NCBI GenBank assembly: GCA_947479645.1
Contig: CANKAJ010000017.1
Span: forward strand, 1-52,397
Source: Betaproteobacteria bacterium
GTDB taxonomy: Bacteria; Pseudomonadota; Gammaproteobacteria; Burkholderiales; SG8-39
Reading direction: 5' to 3'
DNA: 52,397 nt
The notes under the pieces are model-generated. The model had not been told where the DNA came from and searched no databases. It saw nothing but the letters and a program-made list of their open reading frames with translations. This document shows, in pieces, positions 36,493 to 44,779 of this stretch (positions are counted from its first letter, which is position 1; each line of letters starts with the position of its first letter). The translations under genes and the position numbers were made by a program.

Positions 36493-37635
36493 TCAAAGTA
36501 TCGTGCCGGCGGCACGCAGCGCGGCAATTTCCGCAGGCTCGATCCAGGCCGCCAGCGCGCGGTCCGCATTCGCCGGCGTGATTTCCTCAGGCGCGGTTGG
36601 GGTCATCCCGGGCGTGCGACTGAATTTCGGCGCCGGGGCGGGCTGCACCACGCCGTCGACTTCCACAAAATTGCCACGCGCGCGCATATGCGGATGCGCC
36701 GGCGCTTCCGCACGGGACAGCACCGGTGCAAAGCAGCAGTCCGCGCCCTCCAGCAAGGAGCACCATTCATTGCGTGTTTTTGTTTTGAAGCGGGCCGCCA
36801 GCACTTCACGACCGCGCGCCCAGTTGTTGCGGTCCATGTGATTGCCGATGGCCGCCGGATTCACTTCCATCCGGCGCAGCAGTTCGGCGTAGAACTGGTC
36901 CTCCACCGCGGCGATCGACACATATTCGCCATCGGCGCATGCATACACCTGGCAGAAGTGCGATCCCCCGTCGATGCTGTTGGCACCGCGCGTATCGCTC
37001 CACAGGCCGGCGGCGCGCATGCCCCAGAAATAGGTCTGCAGCGAAGTCACGCCATCCACGATGGCGGCGTCCACGACCTGTCCCTTGCCGGAGGTGCGCG
37101 CCTCGATGATGCCGGCGAGCAGTCCCATGGCCAGATACAAGGCGCCGCCGCCGAAATCGCCGATGACATTCATCGGCACATTGGGCGCCTGACCCGCCTG
37201 ACCATTGGCGTGAACAACGCCGGTCAGCGCCACGTAATTGAGATCATGCGCGGCAGCCTGGGCCAGTGGTCCGGTCTGCCCCCAGCCGGTCATGCGGCCG
37301 TATACGAGCTTTGCATTGCGCGCCATACAGGGCTCCGGACCCAGTCCCAGGCGCTCCATGACGCCGGGACGAAAACTTTCGATCAGGCCATCGGCGCGCG
37401 CGACCAGCTTGAGAAGGAACTCGACACCGGCGGGCGACTTGAGATCCACCGCCACCGAGCCGCGACTGCGCAGCAGCAGATCGAGTTTGCGCGGACGCGC
37501 CAGTCCGACTTTGGCGGGCACCTTGCGTTCGATGCGCAGCACCGTGGCTCCCATTTCGGCAAGCAGCATCGCGCACATCGGCCCCGGCCCGATGCCGCCC
37601 ATCTCCACCACCATGACGCCATTCAACGGTCCCAT
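36493..37635 (-). CDS. Alpha-methylacyl-CoA racemase-like enzyme
   Basis: A 380-residue CaiB-fold protein that belongs to the racemase branch and not to the transferases. It keeps the racemase residues: H130 in AAAHDLNYVALTG, D160 in VIGDFGGGALYL and E245 in AAVEDQFYAELL. These match H126, D156 and E241 of the mycobacterial enzyme with a constant shift of 4. It would invert the C2 centre of a 2-methyl (or 2-aryl) acyl-CoA so that a dehydrogenase can act on it. AGAGGAG stands 5 bases before the ATG. It follows the ABC permease by 46 bases. This is strong evidence that the operon handles a branched or substituted carboxylic acid. Confidence 0.88.
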   Translation of the reverse strand: MGPLNGVMVVEMGGIGPGPMCAMLLAEMGATVLRIERKVPAKVGLARPRKLDLLLRSRGSVAVDLKSPAGVEFLLKLVARADGLIESFRPGVMERLGLGPEPCMARNAKLVYGRMTGWGQTGPLAQAAAHDLNYVALTGVVHANGQAGQAPNVPMNVIGDFGGGALYLAMGLLAGIIEARTSGKGQVVDAAIVDGVTSLQTYFWGMRAAGLWSDTRGANSIDGGSHFCQVYACADGEYVSIAAVEDQFYAELLRRMEVNPAAIGNHMDRNNWARGREVLAARFKTKTRNEWCSLLEGADCCFAPVLSRAEAPAHPHMRARGNFVEVDGVVQPAPAPKFSRTPGMTPTAPEEITPANADRALAAWIEPAEIAALRAAGTIL

Positions 37636-37681
37636 TGGACTCCTCTGCCTGAATCATGACAACACAACAGTCCTGCCGACA

Positions 37682-39370
37682 TCAGCGTCCCCGCGACAAG
37701 GTCCGCCCGATGTACATGGAGGCGAGCGCAATCAGTCCGTTGATCGCGCAAATCACCACGGCAAATGCCGCAACCGGGGGCACCAGGCCGTCATACCAGA
37801 GGATGAACAGCGTTGGTCCGACGACCGGATTGTTGACTTTCGCCAGTATCACCGAGGCGTTGGTCTCTGCCATGGTGAGTACCGCGAGGATCAGCATACC
37901 GGCGATGGTGCTGGGCAATATCAGCGGCATCATGATGCGCACGAAGCTCTTGAATTCGCCCGCCCCAAACACGCGGGACGCCTCCATCAACTCCGGGCTC
38001 ACCTGCGAAAAAGCGAACTTCGAGGACTGCATGGCCTGCGGCATGTACACCGCGAGGTACGCGAGGAATAGCAGCGTGGTGGTACCGTAAAGCGAAAAGG
38101 GCTTGGCGGTGAATGCAACCAGAAAGGCGATGCCCATGATGATGTGCGGGATGGTCGCCGGCAGCATGGCGACGTTGTCGACGATACGCGTCATCAGGCC
38201 CGGCTTGCGGGAGATATAGTAGGACAGCACGGTGGCAACAGCCATGCCCGACACGGCCACCGCAAAACCCAGTTCCAGGCTGTTTTGCAGCGCGGCGACG
38301 ACAATGGGTTTTTCGAAAAAGATGTATGCGTAGTTGCTCAAGCTGAGACTTGCCCAGTTGATATTCGGCGTCCAGTATTGCTGGAGCGACACCAGGATCA
38401 GCGCCAGCAGCGGCAGGATCGCGGCGCCCGCCACGTACATGAGCATCAGCACCCGCGCCGGCATGCGCCAGATTCCCAGCGGAATGTTTGCCCGCGCCAG
38501 GCCCCGTGCGCCGACTGTCTGGAATCGTCGCCCGGTGAAGAACCACTGCGCGAGCAGCGCGACCTGGATCACCGACAGCGCCACCATGCTCAGCACGATG
38601 GCCTCGGCGATACGCGGCGGATACTCGCGCTCCACCACCACGTACATGAGATAGGACAGCACCTTGGTCTCGGGCTTGGTGCCAAGCACCGCCGGAATGG
38701 AAAACAGGCCGAGGCCGGCCATCAGGATCAGCACGATTGCGCTGATCAGCGCCGGGGTCACTGCCGGCATCGATATCTGGAAAAAGGTCCGGAAGATTCC
38801 GCCCCCCGACACGCGCGACGCCTCCTCCAGCGAGGCGTCGAGATTGCGCAGGGCTGCCGACAGCGTGAGGTAGGCATAGGGGACCAGGTACATGGCCGCG
38901 ACAAAAATCATTCCGGGCATGGAGAAGATATTGAAGGGCCCTTCGATTTCTTCCGAACCGGTCAAATAGCGCAGGATGATATTGATGTAACCGGTCTTGG
39001 GCGCCATCAGAAAAACCCAGCCGACGGTTCCCGCCAGCGAGGGCAGCAGCAGCGGAACGAGGGAAACCACATCCGAAGCCCATCCGAGGCCGGCATCGGT
39101 CCGCTCGGAGAGCCAGGCAAACACCGCGCCAATGGATAGCGCAATGAGTCCGCTTGCACCGACAAATACCATGGTGTTGAGCAGCGTATTGCCAAGCCCC
39201 GGCTCCTGCAACATCTGATTCCAGCCGGTCAAGCCGAGCTGGCCTTCGCCGAAGAACATCCGGTAAATGGTCAGTCCCAGCGGAAATACCACCAAGAGCG
39301 CAATGAGCGCCCCGGCAGCCAGTCCGATCAGGGCCAGCCAGGGGAGCGCGGGTCTGAAAAACCTGGCCAC
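37682..39370 (-). CDS. ABC importer permease with two fused membrane domains, second system
   Basis: A 562-residue inner-membrane channel with two BPD_transp_1 units, about 15-290 and 310-560. The docking loops are visible: LEEASRVSGGGIFRTFFQISMP in the first half and MEASRVFGAGEFKSFVRIMMP in the second. It is built like the permease at 3220 but only distantly similar to it. The start is a GTG at 39370 directly after the ATPase stop codon, so translation is coupled. The gene order here, SBP-ATPase-permease, differs from the first importer. Confidence 0.92.
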   Translation of the reverse strand: MARFFRPALPWLALIGLAAGALIALLVVFPLGLTIYRMFFGEGQLGLTGWNQMLQEPGLGNTLLNTMVFVGASGLIALSIGAVFAWLSERTDAGLGWASDVVSLVPLLLPSLAGTVGWVFLMAPKTGYINIILRYLTGSEEIEGPFNIFSMPGMIFVAAMYLVPYAYLTLSAALRNLDASLEEASRVSGGGIFRTFFQISMPAVTPALISAIVLILMAGLGLFSIPAVLGTKPETKVLSYLMYVVVEREYPPRIAEAIVLSMVALSVIQVALLAQWFFTGRRFQTVGARGLARANIPLGIWRMPARVLMLMYVAGAAILPLLALILVSLQQYWTPNINWASLSLSNYAYIFFEKPIVVAALQNSLELGFAVAVSGMAVATVLSYYISRKPGLMTRIVDNVAMLPATIPHIIMGIAFLVAFTAKPFSLYGTTTLLFLAYLAVYMPQAMQSSKFAFSQVSPELMEASRVFGAGEFKSFVRIMMPLILPSTIAGMLILAVLTMAETNASVILAKVNNPVVGPTLFILWYDGLVPPVAAFAVVICAINGLIALASMYIGRTLSRGR

Positions 39371-40525
39371 CTAGCTGGGCTCGCTACCGGCCGGCTGTTC
39401 TGCCTCGCTAACCGGCAGCAGACGGATCTTGGCCGCGGGCACGTGCAGATCGAGTTCCGGCACATCGAGCGCAGAGGCCGAACTGGTAGTCCAGGCCAGC
39501 AGTCGATGACCTCCGGCATGCAGGATGTATTCCCGGTTCGGCCCCATATTGACCTTGGCATCCACGGAGCAGCGCCAGCGATTGACATCGCCGTCCAGGG
39601 TGGCCGCGATGTGGCAGTGCTCAGGGCGGAAAAACACTTCCACCTTCTGCCCGCTGGAGCAGGGCCACGCCGGCACCGGGCAGCGCGCCAGGCCGATGGC
39701 CGTCTCCACCACCAGTCCGCTGCCTTCTGGCCCCTTGACCGTGCCCGGCACAAAGTTGGCTGCGCCGATGAAATCAGCCACGTAATGCGTAACTGGCTCG
39801 TCGTAAATCTGCGCCGGCGTTCCGATCTGCACGATGCGACCACGATCAAGCACTGCAACCCTGTCACCGACAATCATCGCTTCGGTCTGGTCATGGGTGA
39901 CATAAACAGCGGCGAATCCGAGCTTGCGTTGCAACAGCACCAATTCAATACGCAAACGCTCGCGCACCTTTGCATCGACATTGGACAAGGGTTCATCAAA
40001 GAGGATCACTCCCTGGCGCGCCACAATGGCACGTGCCAGGGCAATGCGCTGCTGCTGCCCACCGCTCAGTTGGTGAGGATAGCGATCCTTCAGGTGAAGG
40101 CAGCTGACCGTTTCAAGCGCCTGTTCGACCTGGCCGGCAACCTCGCCGTTGGGCACGCCACGCGCGCGCAGCGGATAAGCCACATTGTCGAACACCGAGA
40201 AATGCGGCCACAACGCATAGGACTGGAACACCATGCTGACATTGCGCGCCTCGGGCAGCACCATGCGCTTTGGCGTGCTGGAAAAGACCACGCTCTGGTT
40301 GATGGTGATTTCACCGGAATCCGGAATCTCCAGTCCGGCGATGCTGCGCAACAGCGTGGTCTTGCCGCAGCCGCTGGGACCCAGCAGCACCACCAGTTCG
40401 CCCGGAAACACGTCAATGGACAAGTCATCGAGCGCAGCAACCGTGCTGCCCTGCGACCGGAATACCTTGCGCACATTGCGCACGCTCACCGCAGGCACAT
40501 TCCCACCCGGCGCCGGTGCACTCAT
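39371..40525 (-). CDS. ABC importer ATPase, second system
   Basis: A 384-residue cytoplasmic ATPase with Walker A GPSGCGKTT (49-57), Q-loop VFQSYALWPH (99-108), signature LSGGQ (153-157), Walker B VILFDEP (173-179) and switch histidine H211. A TOBE-like region follows from about 255. A GGGAGGGG site precedes the ATG. The first 15 residues (MSAPAPGGNVPAVSV) are a short unstructured extension. A strong hairpin lies in the 80-base gap to the receptor gene upstream. Confidence 0.93.
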   Translation of the reverse strand: MSAPAPGGNVPAVSVRNVRKVFRSQGSTVAALDDLSIDVFPGELVVLLGPSGCGKTTLLRSIAGLEIPDSGEITINQSVVFSSTPKRMVLPEARNVSMVFQSYALWPHFSVFDNVAYPLRARGVPNGEVAGQVEQALETVSCLHLKDRYPHQLSGGQQQRIALARAIVARQGVILFDEPLSNVDAKVRERLRIELVLLQRKLGFAAVYVTHDQTEAMIVGDRVAVLDRGRIVQIGTPAQIYDEPVTHYVADFIGAANFVPGTVKGPEGSGLVVETAIGLARCPVPAWPCSSGQKVEVFFRPEHCHIAATLDGDVNRWRCSVDAKVNMGPNREYILHAGGHRLLAWTTSSASALDVPELDLHVPAAKIRLLPVSEAEQPAGSEPS

Positions 40526-40556
40526 GACCCCCCTCCCATTAAGTGTTCTTCCACTG

Positions 40557-40595
40557 TTGCGTCAGGCAGGTCTCAGCAAGTCCTGCCTGACGCAA
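40557..40595 (-). terminator. 14-bp perfect hairpin inside the operon
   Basis: TTGCGTCAGGCAGG (40557-40570) pairs perfectly with 40582-40595 across an 11-base loop. It lies between the receptor stop and the ATPase start. No T-run follows, so I read it as an mRNA-stabilising or partial-termination hairpin that raises receptor over ATPase, as known for other importer operons. Confidence 0.55.
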
Positions 40596-40605
40596 GCCAG
40601 ACTGG

Positions 40606-41625
40606 TCAGGGCGAGCCAAGCAGTTCCTTGATGCGCGCCACTTCCGTGCGCGATACCGCCTCATCGGCAGGCACATACTCCTTGGGCAGCGGATACGTTC
40701 CGGCGATATTGGGCAACGGCGAAGAACCCAGGCGGTTGCCGTTCTGTATGAGCTGGCCTTCGGGTGTCATCATGAAATTCAGCATGAAGCGCGCCGCATT
40801 CGGGTGCGCCGCCGTAGCCGAAATGCCCACTGTGATCTGGGCGCCGGTGATGGGCCCCGGCATTACGGTCATGATCGGCGCGCCGGCACGTTCAAGTGCG
40901 GGCAATACCGAAATTGAAATGGGCAGGCTCAACGCCGCTTCGCCTGCCGCGGCCAATTGCACGGTCGGCGCACTGGATGACTGGAAATTCGGGCGCTGTG
41001 CTCCCAAACGCTTCATGAAGTCATCGCCGTGGGCCTTGGCGAGATTGACGTACATGCTCGAGATGGAAATGGAAGAGTTGATGCCCAGCATGGCGATCTG
41101 GCCTTTCCATTTGGGATTGGCCATGTCGGTCCATTTGGCGATCTCGCCTTTTTTCACCTTGTTGGTATTGACCACGAGCACCGCTGGCTGAATGCTGGTG
41201 ACCACATACTTGGAGGTCTTGTATTCTTTCGGGAAGGCGGCGTAGCGGGGCAGATCCGCAATCGGCGCAAAGGATTTTTCGTTCAGGTCGAACACCATGT
41301 GCTCGCCCAACCCGACCAGGTCGGCCTGCAGCTTGCCCACGTCAATCTCGGACTGCGTGCGTATCTTCAACGCGGTGGTGGGTGCGTTGAAGATGGTCAG
41401 CGTGATGCCGAGCTTTTCCTTGAAGTGCTTGACCAGCGCATCATTGACCGCCGCAGTCTGCGCCGAGTAATAAGTGACGGCACCTTCCTTCTTGGCCGCA
41501 GCTTCGAGCGCGGCCGGTGTCAGCGCCGCGGACACTGCGCCGCACGGCAGCAACAAGGCAATTGTCATTGCCGCCAGTGTCTCTTCAGATACAAGCCTGC
41601 CCCGGGATATCAAAGACTGATTCAT
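40606..41625 (-). CDS. ABC importer periplasmic substrate-binding protein, second system
   Basis: The receptor and first gene of the seven-gene operon, 339 residues. It has a signal region (residues 1-34, core LAAMTIALLLPCGAVSAALTP) and a COG1840-type mature part starting KKEGAVTYYSAQTAAVNDAL. Later blocks are DLVGLGEHMVFDLNE, AVLVVNTNKV and WTDMANPKWKGQIAM. The family binds iron(III), phosphonates, thiamine or organic acids. I see no clear iron-binding tyrosine pair, and the operon partners act on acyl-CoA, so a carboxylate ligand is more likely. GGAGGAG precedes the ATG by 7 bases. Confidence 0.88.
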   Translation of the reverse strand: MNQSLISRGRLVSEETLAAMTIALLLPCGAVSAALTPAALEAAAKKEGAVTYYSAQTAAVNDALVKHFKEKLGITLTIFNAPTTALKIRTQSEIDVGKLQADLVGLGEHMVFDLNEKSFAPIADLPRYAAFPKEYKTSKYVVTSIQPAVLVVNTNKVKKGEIAKWTDMANPKWKGQIAMLGINSSISISSMYVNLAKAHGDDFMKRLGAQRPNFQSSSAPTVQLAAAGEAALSLPISISVLPALERAGAPIMTVMPGPITGAQITVGISATAAHPNAARFMLNFMMTPEGQLIQNGNRLGSSPLPNIAGTYPLPKEYVPADEAVSRTEVARIKELLGSP

Positions 41626-41700
41626 CTGCCCACTCCTCCGCTGTTTTTCTCTTTCCAGAGATTTTTCTGTCTGATGGAACGATCAGGATCATTGCGCGCG

Positions 41701-41726
41701 CGGCGCAGCGCACTCACGCTGCGCCG
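41701..41726 (-). promoter_or_regulatory. 10-bp perfect inverted repeat just downstream of the operon promoter
   Basis: CGGCGCAGCG (41701-41710) pairs perfectly with CGCTGCGCCG (41717-41726) across 6 bases. It sits about 13 bases past the expected transcription start of the seven-gene operon, a usual place for an operator or a leader hairpin. Confidence 0.45.
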
Positions 41727-41745
41727 ATTGGAAGCTTTGGAATCA

Positions 41746-41774
41746 ATTGTATTGAAAGGCCCACCGCTAAGCAA
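41746..41774 (-). promoter_or_regulatory. Sigma-70-like promoter of the seven-gene operon
   Basis: On the minus strand TTGCTT (41774-41769) and TACAAT (41751-41746) are separated by exactly 17 bases. The -10 box matches five of six consensus bases and the -35 box three. Start of transcription would fall near 41739, about 114 bases before the receptor ATG. Confidence 0.5.
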
Positions 41775-41801
41775 AGAAACTTCGGCAAAGAAATCGCTAT
41801 G

Positions 41802-41900
41802 GAAACACTGAACAAGTCTCAAACACGGAGAAAGCGTGCATAGTGTTTCCTCTGAAGTGGGGGATATACGAGGGGGTATGCCCCCCTTGTTCAGTCACTC
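41802..41900. mobile_element. 99-bp MITE-like element, copy B
   Basis: Same length and orientation as the element at 14681-14779. The ends share ACTGAACAAG in inverted order. The flanks are GCTATG at 41796-41801 and TCTATC at 41901-41906, which agree only at CTAT, so the target duplication has decayed. It begins 10 bases after the stop codon of the SDR gene. The best-kept inner parts are GTGTTTCCTCT and AAGTGGGGGATATAC. Confidence 0.68.
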
Positions 41901-41910
41901 TCTATCCGCG

Positions 41911-42666
41911 TCAGTAAAGCGAACCGACTCCGCCGCCGTCGACCTGAAGGCTAGCGCCGGTAATGAAGCCGGCCTGTTGCGACGCAAAGTAGAGCACGGC
42001 GCTCGCCAGTTCCGCGGGGGTGCCGAGACGGCCGACCGGGAGCCTGCGAATACGCTCGGTCATGTCATAGTTACCCATGCTGGCCGTCGCAATGGACCCC
42101 GGGCAAACCGTATTCACGGTAACGCCTTTGGTCCCCACTTCATTGGCCAGATGCTTGAGCATGCCGGTCACACCGGCGCGAAAGATGGTCGACAGGCCAT
42201 GGTGCGGCATGGGTTGCTTGACACTCGCCGAGGTCACTGCGATGACCCGGCCCCAGCCACGCTCAACCAGCCGGGGCACGATCTCCCGCACCAGCAGCAC
42301 CGCGCCCCAGAGCTGGGTCTCATAAGCAGCCTGCCATCGCTCGTCTTCGCTTTCGTCCAGGATTGCGCGCATGGGGACGGGCGGTCGTCCGGTATTGATG
42401 ACAAGAATATCCGGGCCACCCCATTCGCCTGCCACCGCAGACAATCTTCCAATGTCGCTTTTGTTGCGCATATCACCCGCAACAACACGGACCTTCGCCG
42501 CATATTTTTCCTGCAGTTCGCGTGCATTGGCTTCAAGCAATTGCGCGCGCCGCGCAAACAACACGACGTTGGCGCCCTCCGCTGCAAAACCCTCCGCGAT
42601 GGCCTTGCCCAATCCGGAGCTGGCTCCGGTCACGATGGCCGTCTTGCCCTTGATTCCAAAGTCCAT
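41911..42666 (-). CDS. SDR-family protein without the usual Tyr-Lys active site
   Basis: A 251-residue Rossmann protein, last gene of a five-gene operon. The cofactor site TGASSGLGKAIAEGFA (13-28) and the FARR segment near 37-40 fit NADP(H). In a normal member Tyr and Lys of YxxxK would fall in HHGLSTIFRAGV; here these places hold S159 and R163. The NNAG motif is NTGRP. The C-terminal CPGSIATASM and GASLQVDGGG segments are normal. A branch of SDRs with this change exists, but its catalysis is not established to my knowledge. CAGGAG precedes the ATG. Confidence 0.87.
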   Translation of the reverse strand: MDFGIKGKTAIVTGASSGLGKAIAEGFAAEGANVVLFARRAQLLEANARELQEKYAAKVRVVAGDMRNKSDIGRLSAVAGEWGGPDILVINTGRPPVPMRAILDESEDERWQAAYETQLWGAVLLVREIVPRLVERGWGRVIAVTSASVKQPMPHHGLSTIFRAGVTGMLKHLANEVGTKGVTVNTVCPGSIATASMGNYDMTERIRRLPVGRLGTPAELASAVLYFASQQAGFITGASLQVDGGGVGSLY

Positions 42667-42688
42667 GGCTGGCTCCTGCTTCAGTCGC

Positions 42689-43603
42689 TCATTCTTCCCA
42701 GCCGGCCAGCAGATCGCCGACTTCGCTGGCCACCACCTCCATGACCATGGGATCTATCGACTGGCGCAATCCCATCAGCAGCGTGTGCACGACATGATGG
42801 CGACGCGCGCCCAGCACGCGCGCCTGATGAATGGCCTGGCGCATCACGCCGGTCCATTGATAGTGGGCCGCCAGGTGCAGCGTCATCAGCGGCGCCAGTT
42901 GCGCCGGCATGGTATTGCCGATCGATTTTTCATAGCGGATGCGCTGCACCTTGTAGGCCTCCGGGTGCAGTCCGGCAAACAACTCGACGTGGCGCGGCAC
43001 CACCCCATGCATGCGCTGGTGCCAGGCCGAGATCTTGCGGATTTCGTCTGGCGTGAGTTCCGATGAATTCAGATTGATGCCAGAGCGAAACGCCTTGGCA
43101 TTCGGCGTCCAGCCTTTGGGCCACTTCACCGCCTTTTTGGCTTTCGCGTTTTTCGGCCACTGCCGCAGGTAGTCGGTACTCAATTCCGCCGCAGCGCTCA
43201 TGCCACGCGGACCGGCAGTCAGGTAAGCGTAGCTCAGCACGTCCAGCACCAGCGCCTTTGATGCGCCGGCCTCCCTGGCGTTGATGATCTCGTACAGGAT
43301 GCCCTTGGGATTGGCCATGGCCGTGTAGGTATGCAGATAGAACAGGATGGTCGCCATGTCGGGCAGACTGACGCCATCGCGCGGCTTGGGCACCGTGATC
43401 AAGTGTTGCCGCGACAGCTTGAAAGCCGAGGGCAGGTTCTCGATCAGGAAGGGCGCGAAGGGCACCAGGTCGAGACCGCCCTTGCCGTGGGTATCGCGAT
43501 ACCAGTCGAGCAGCTTGGCCTTTTCCTCGGGCGTGAAGCGGTCAGCAACGGAAAAGTCCAGTCCGGTGTCGGCGAAATTCCGCTTTTCAGACGATACGGC
43601 CAT
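42689..43603 (-). CDS. Carboxymuconolactone decarboxylase/AhpD-like protein with two repeats and no cysteine
   Basis: A 304-residue soluble protein made of two similar halves, about 22-145 and 180-300. Each starts with FTPEEKAKLLDWYRDTHG or LTPDEIRKISAWHQRMHG and goes on with a helical AhpD-like part (ILYEIINAREAGASKALVLDVLSYAYL; MRQAIHQARVLGARRHHVVHTLLMGL). Peroxidase members of the fold use a CxxC pair, but this protein has no cysteine at all. Histidines H267 and H268 replace it in the second half. A decarboxylase- or isomerase-like role is possible. GAGGAG precedes the ATG; the gene lies between enolase-superfamily and SDR genes. Confidence 0.7.
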   Translation of the reverse strand: MAVSSEKRNFADTGLDFSVADRFTPEEKAKLLDWYRDTHGKGGLDLVPFAPFLIENLPSAFKLSRQHLITVPKPRDGVSLPDMATILFYLHTYTAMANPKGILYEIINAREAGASKALVLDVLSYAYLTAGPRGMSAAAELSTDYLRQWPKNAKAKKAVKWPKGWTPNAKAFRSGINLNSSELTPDEIRKISAWHQRMHGVVPRHVELFAGLHPEAYKVQRIRYEKSIGNTMPAQLAPLMTLHLAAHYQWTGVMRQAIHQARVLGARRHHVVHTLLMGLRQSIDPMVMEVVASEVGDLLAGWEE

Positions 43604-43672
43604 GATGTCTCCTCGATTTTGTTAGGAACGGAACCTGTCGCACAGTTAGCTTCGCTTGCGCAGAGCGCTGCT

Positions 43673-44761
43673 CTACTTCACCGCATAACGCTGCAGCGCC
43701 GCTTCATCCAGCGTCAGGCCAAGGCCGGGCTTTTCGCCCAGATGAAACCAGCCGTCGCGCGGTTGCGGCGGATCGACAAACAGCGCGTCCAGCCAGGGCA
43801 TCCATTCGATCCACGCGCCGGTGCGCGTGCTGGCGAGCAGATGCATGTGCACCAGGCCGTGCGAGTGCGCCGAGATCGGCAGGTTATGCATGTCAAGCAG
43901 CGCTGCCGCTTTCAGCCAGGGTGTGATGCCGCCGATGTGGGCCACATCGATGATGGCGTGATCGATCACCGGAATCAGCGTCGGTAGATGCGCGACGCGC
44001 GAGATGCGCTCGCCGGCAGCGATCGGCACCGCCTGCGCGGCGCGTGCCTGCGCCAGACCTGCAAAGTCCCCTTCGCGCACGGGTTCCTCCAGCCAGCTGC
44101 AGTTGATCTCTTCGAGCGCACGCGCCATGCGCACCCCATCCGTTGCCGACAGGCCCCACAGCGCATCGACCATGATTTCGGCATCCGGACCGGCGCCACG
44201 GCGCACGGCCCGCGCGCGCTCCATGTCTTCGGCCAGTGTGCGATTGCCCATGCGCATCTTCATGGCACGATAGCCTTGCGCCACGATCGCGGCGCTGTCT
44301 TTTTCCAGCCGGTCGATGCTGTGGTGGCGCCACAGCGTCCAGCTCGCATAGGCCGGCACCTTGTCGCGAAAACCGCCGAGCAGTTTCCATAGCGGCATAC
44401 CGGCCTGCTGGCCGGCAATGTCCCACAGCGCGAAATCGATGGCGGCCAGCGCGAGGTTCGAGGCACCCTCATGCAACAGATCAACCGTGAGGCTCCACAT
44501 GCGCTCGTAGATGAAGGCGCGCCGCGCCGGATCCTGCCCCTTCAGCGCCACCGCCAACTCGTTGACGATGGAACCCACCACGCCGACAAAGGCGGTGCTT
44601 TCGATGGCGGCATAACCAAAGCCGGTGCAACCGTCGGAGGTGTGCACCTGGACGATCAGCGTCGCCTTCTGCGTGCGCGCCCCCATGAAGGGATGCGGAA
44701 TGGACTCCTCCAGCGGCAGCGCGACGATGCGCGTGGTGATGCTTTCAATCCGGGAACTCAT
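43673..44761 (-). CDS. Enolase-superfamily enzyme, mandelate racemase/muconate lactonizing branch
   Basis: A 362-residue enzyme that takes a proton from the carbon next to a carboxylate, held by magnesium. Metal ligands are D199 (IMVDALWG), E225 (WLEEP) and E251 (AAGERI). The acid/base motif on the second strand is K168-Met-R170, a K-x-R form of the usual K-x-K. The other side has D272 (IIDVAHIGG) and H299 or H301 (SAHSHG), as in the mandelate racemase group with its His-Asp pair. That pattern fits sugar-acid dehydratases or racemases of hydroxy acids. It follows the Bug gene by 18 bases. Confidence 0.88.
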   Translation of the reverse strand: MSSRIESITTRIVALPLEESIPHPFMGARTQKATLIVQVHTSDGCTGFGYAAIESTAFVGVVGSIVNELAVALKGQDPARRAFIYERMWSLTVDLLHEGASNLALAAIDFALWDIAGQQAGMPLWKLLGGFRDKVPAYASWTLWRHHSIDRLEKDSAAIVAQGYRAMKMRMGNRTLAEDMERARAVRRGAGPDAEIMVDALWGLSATDGVRMARALEEINCSWLEEPVREGDFAGLAQARAAQAVPIAAGERISRVAHLPTLIPVIDHAIIDVAHIGGITPWLKAAALLDMHNLPISAHSHGLVHMHLLASTRTGAWIEWMPWLDALFVDPPQPRDGWFHLGEKPGLGLTLDEAALQRYAVK

Positions 44762-44779
44762 ATTGAGCCTTATTGCGCC

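Noticed and set aside
37791..39083. Open frame of 430 codons on the minus strand
   Set aside because: It is an alternative frame of the ABC permease; only the 37682-39370 frame shows membrane segments and docking loops.
39443..41191. Open frame of 582 codons on the plus strand
   Set aside because: It runs antisense across the ABC ATPase and receptor genes, with no motifs or plausible ribosome site.
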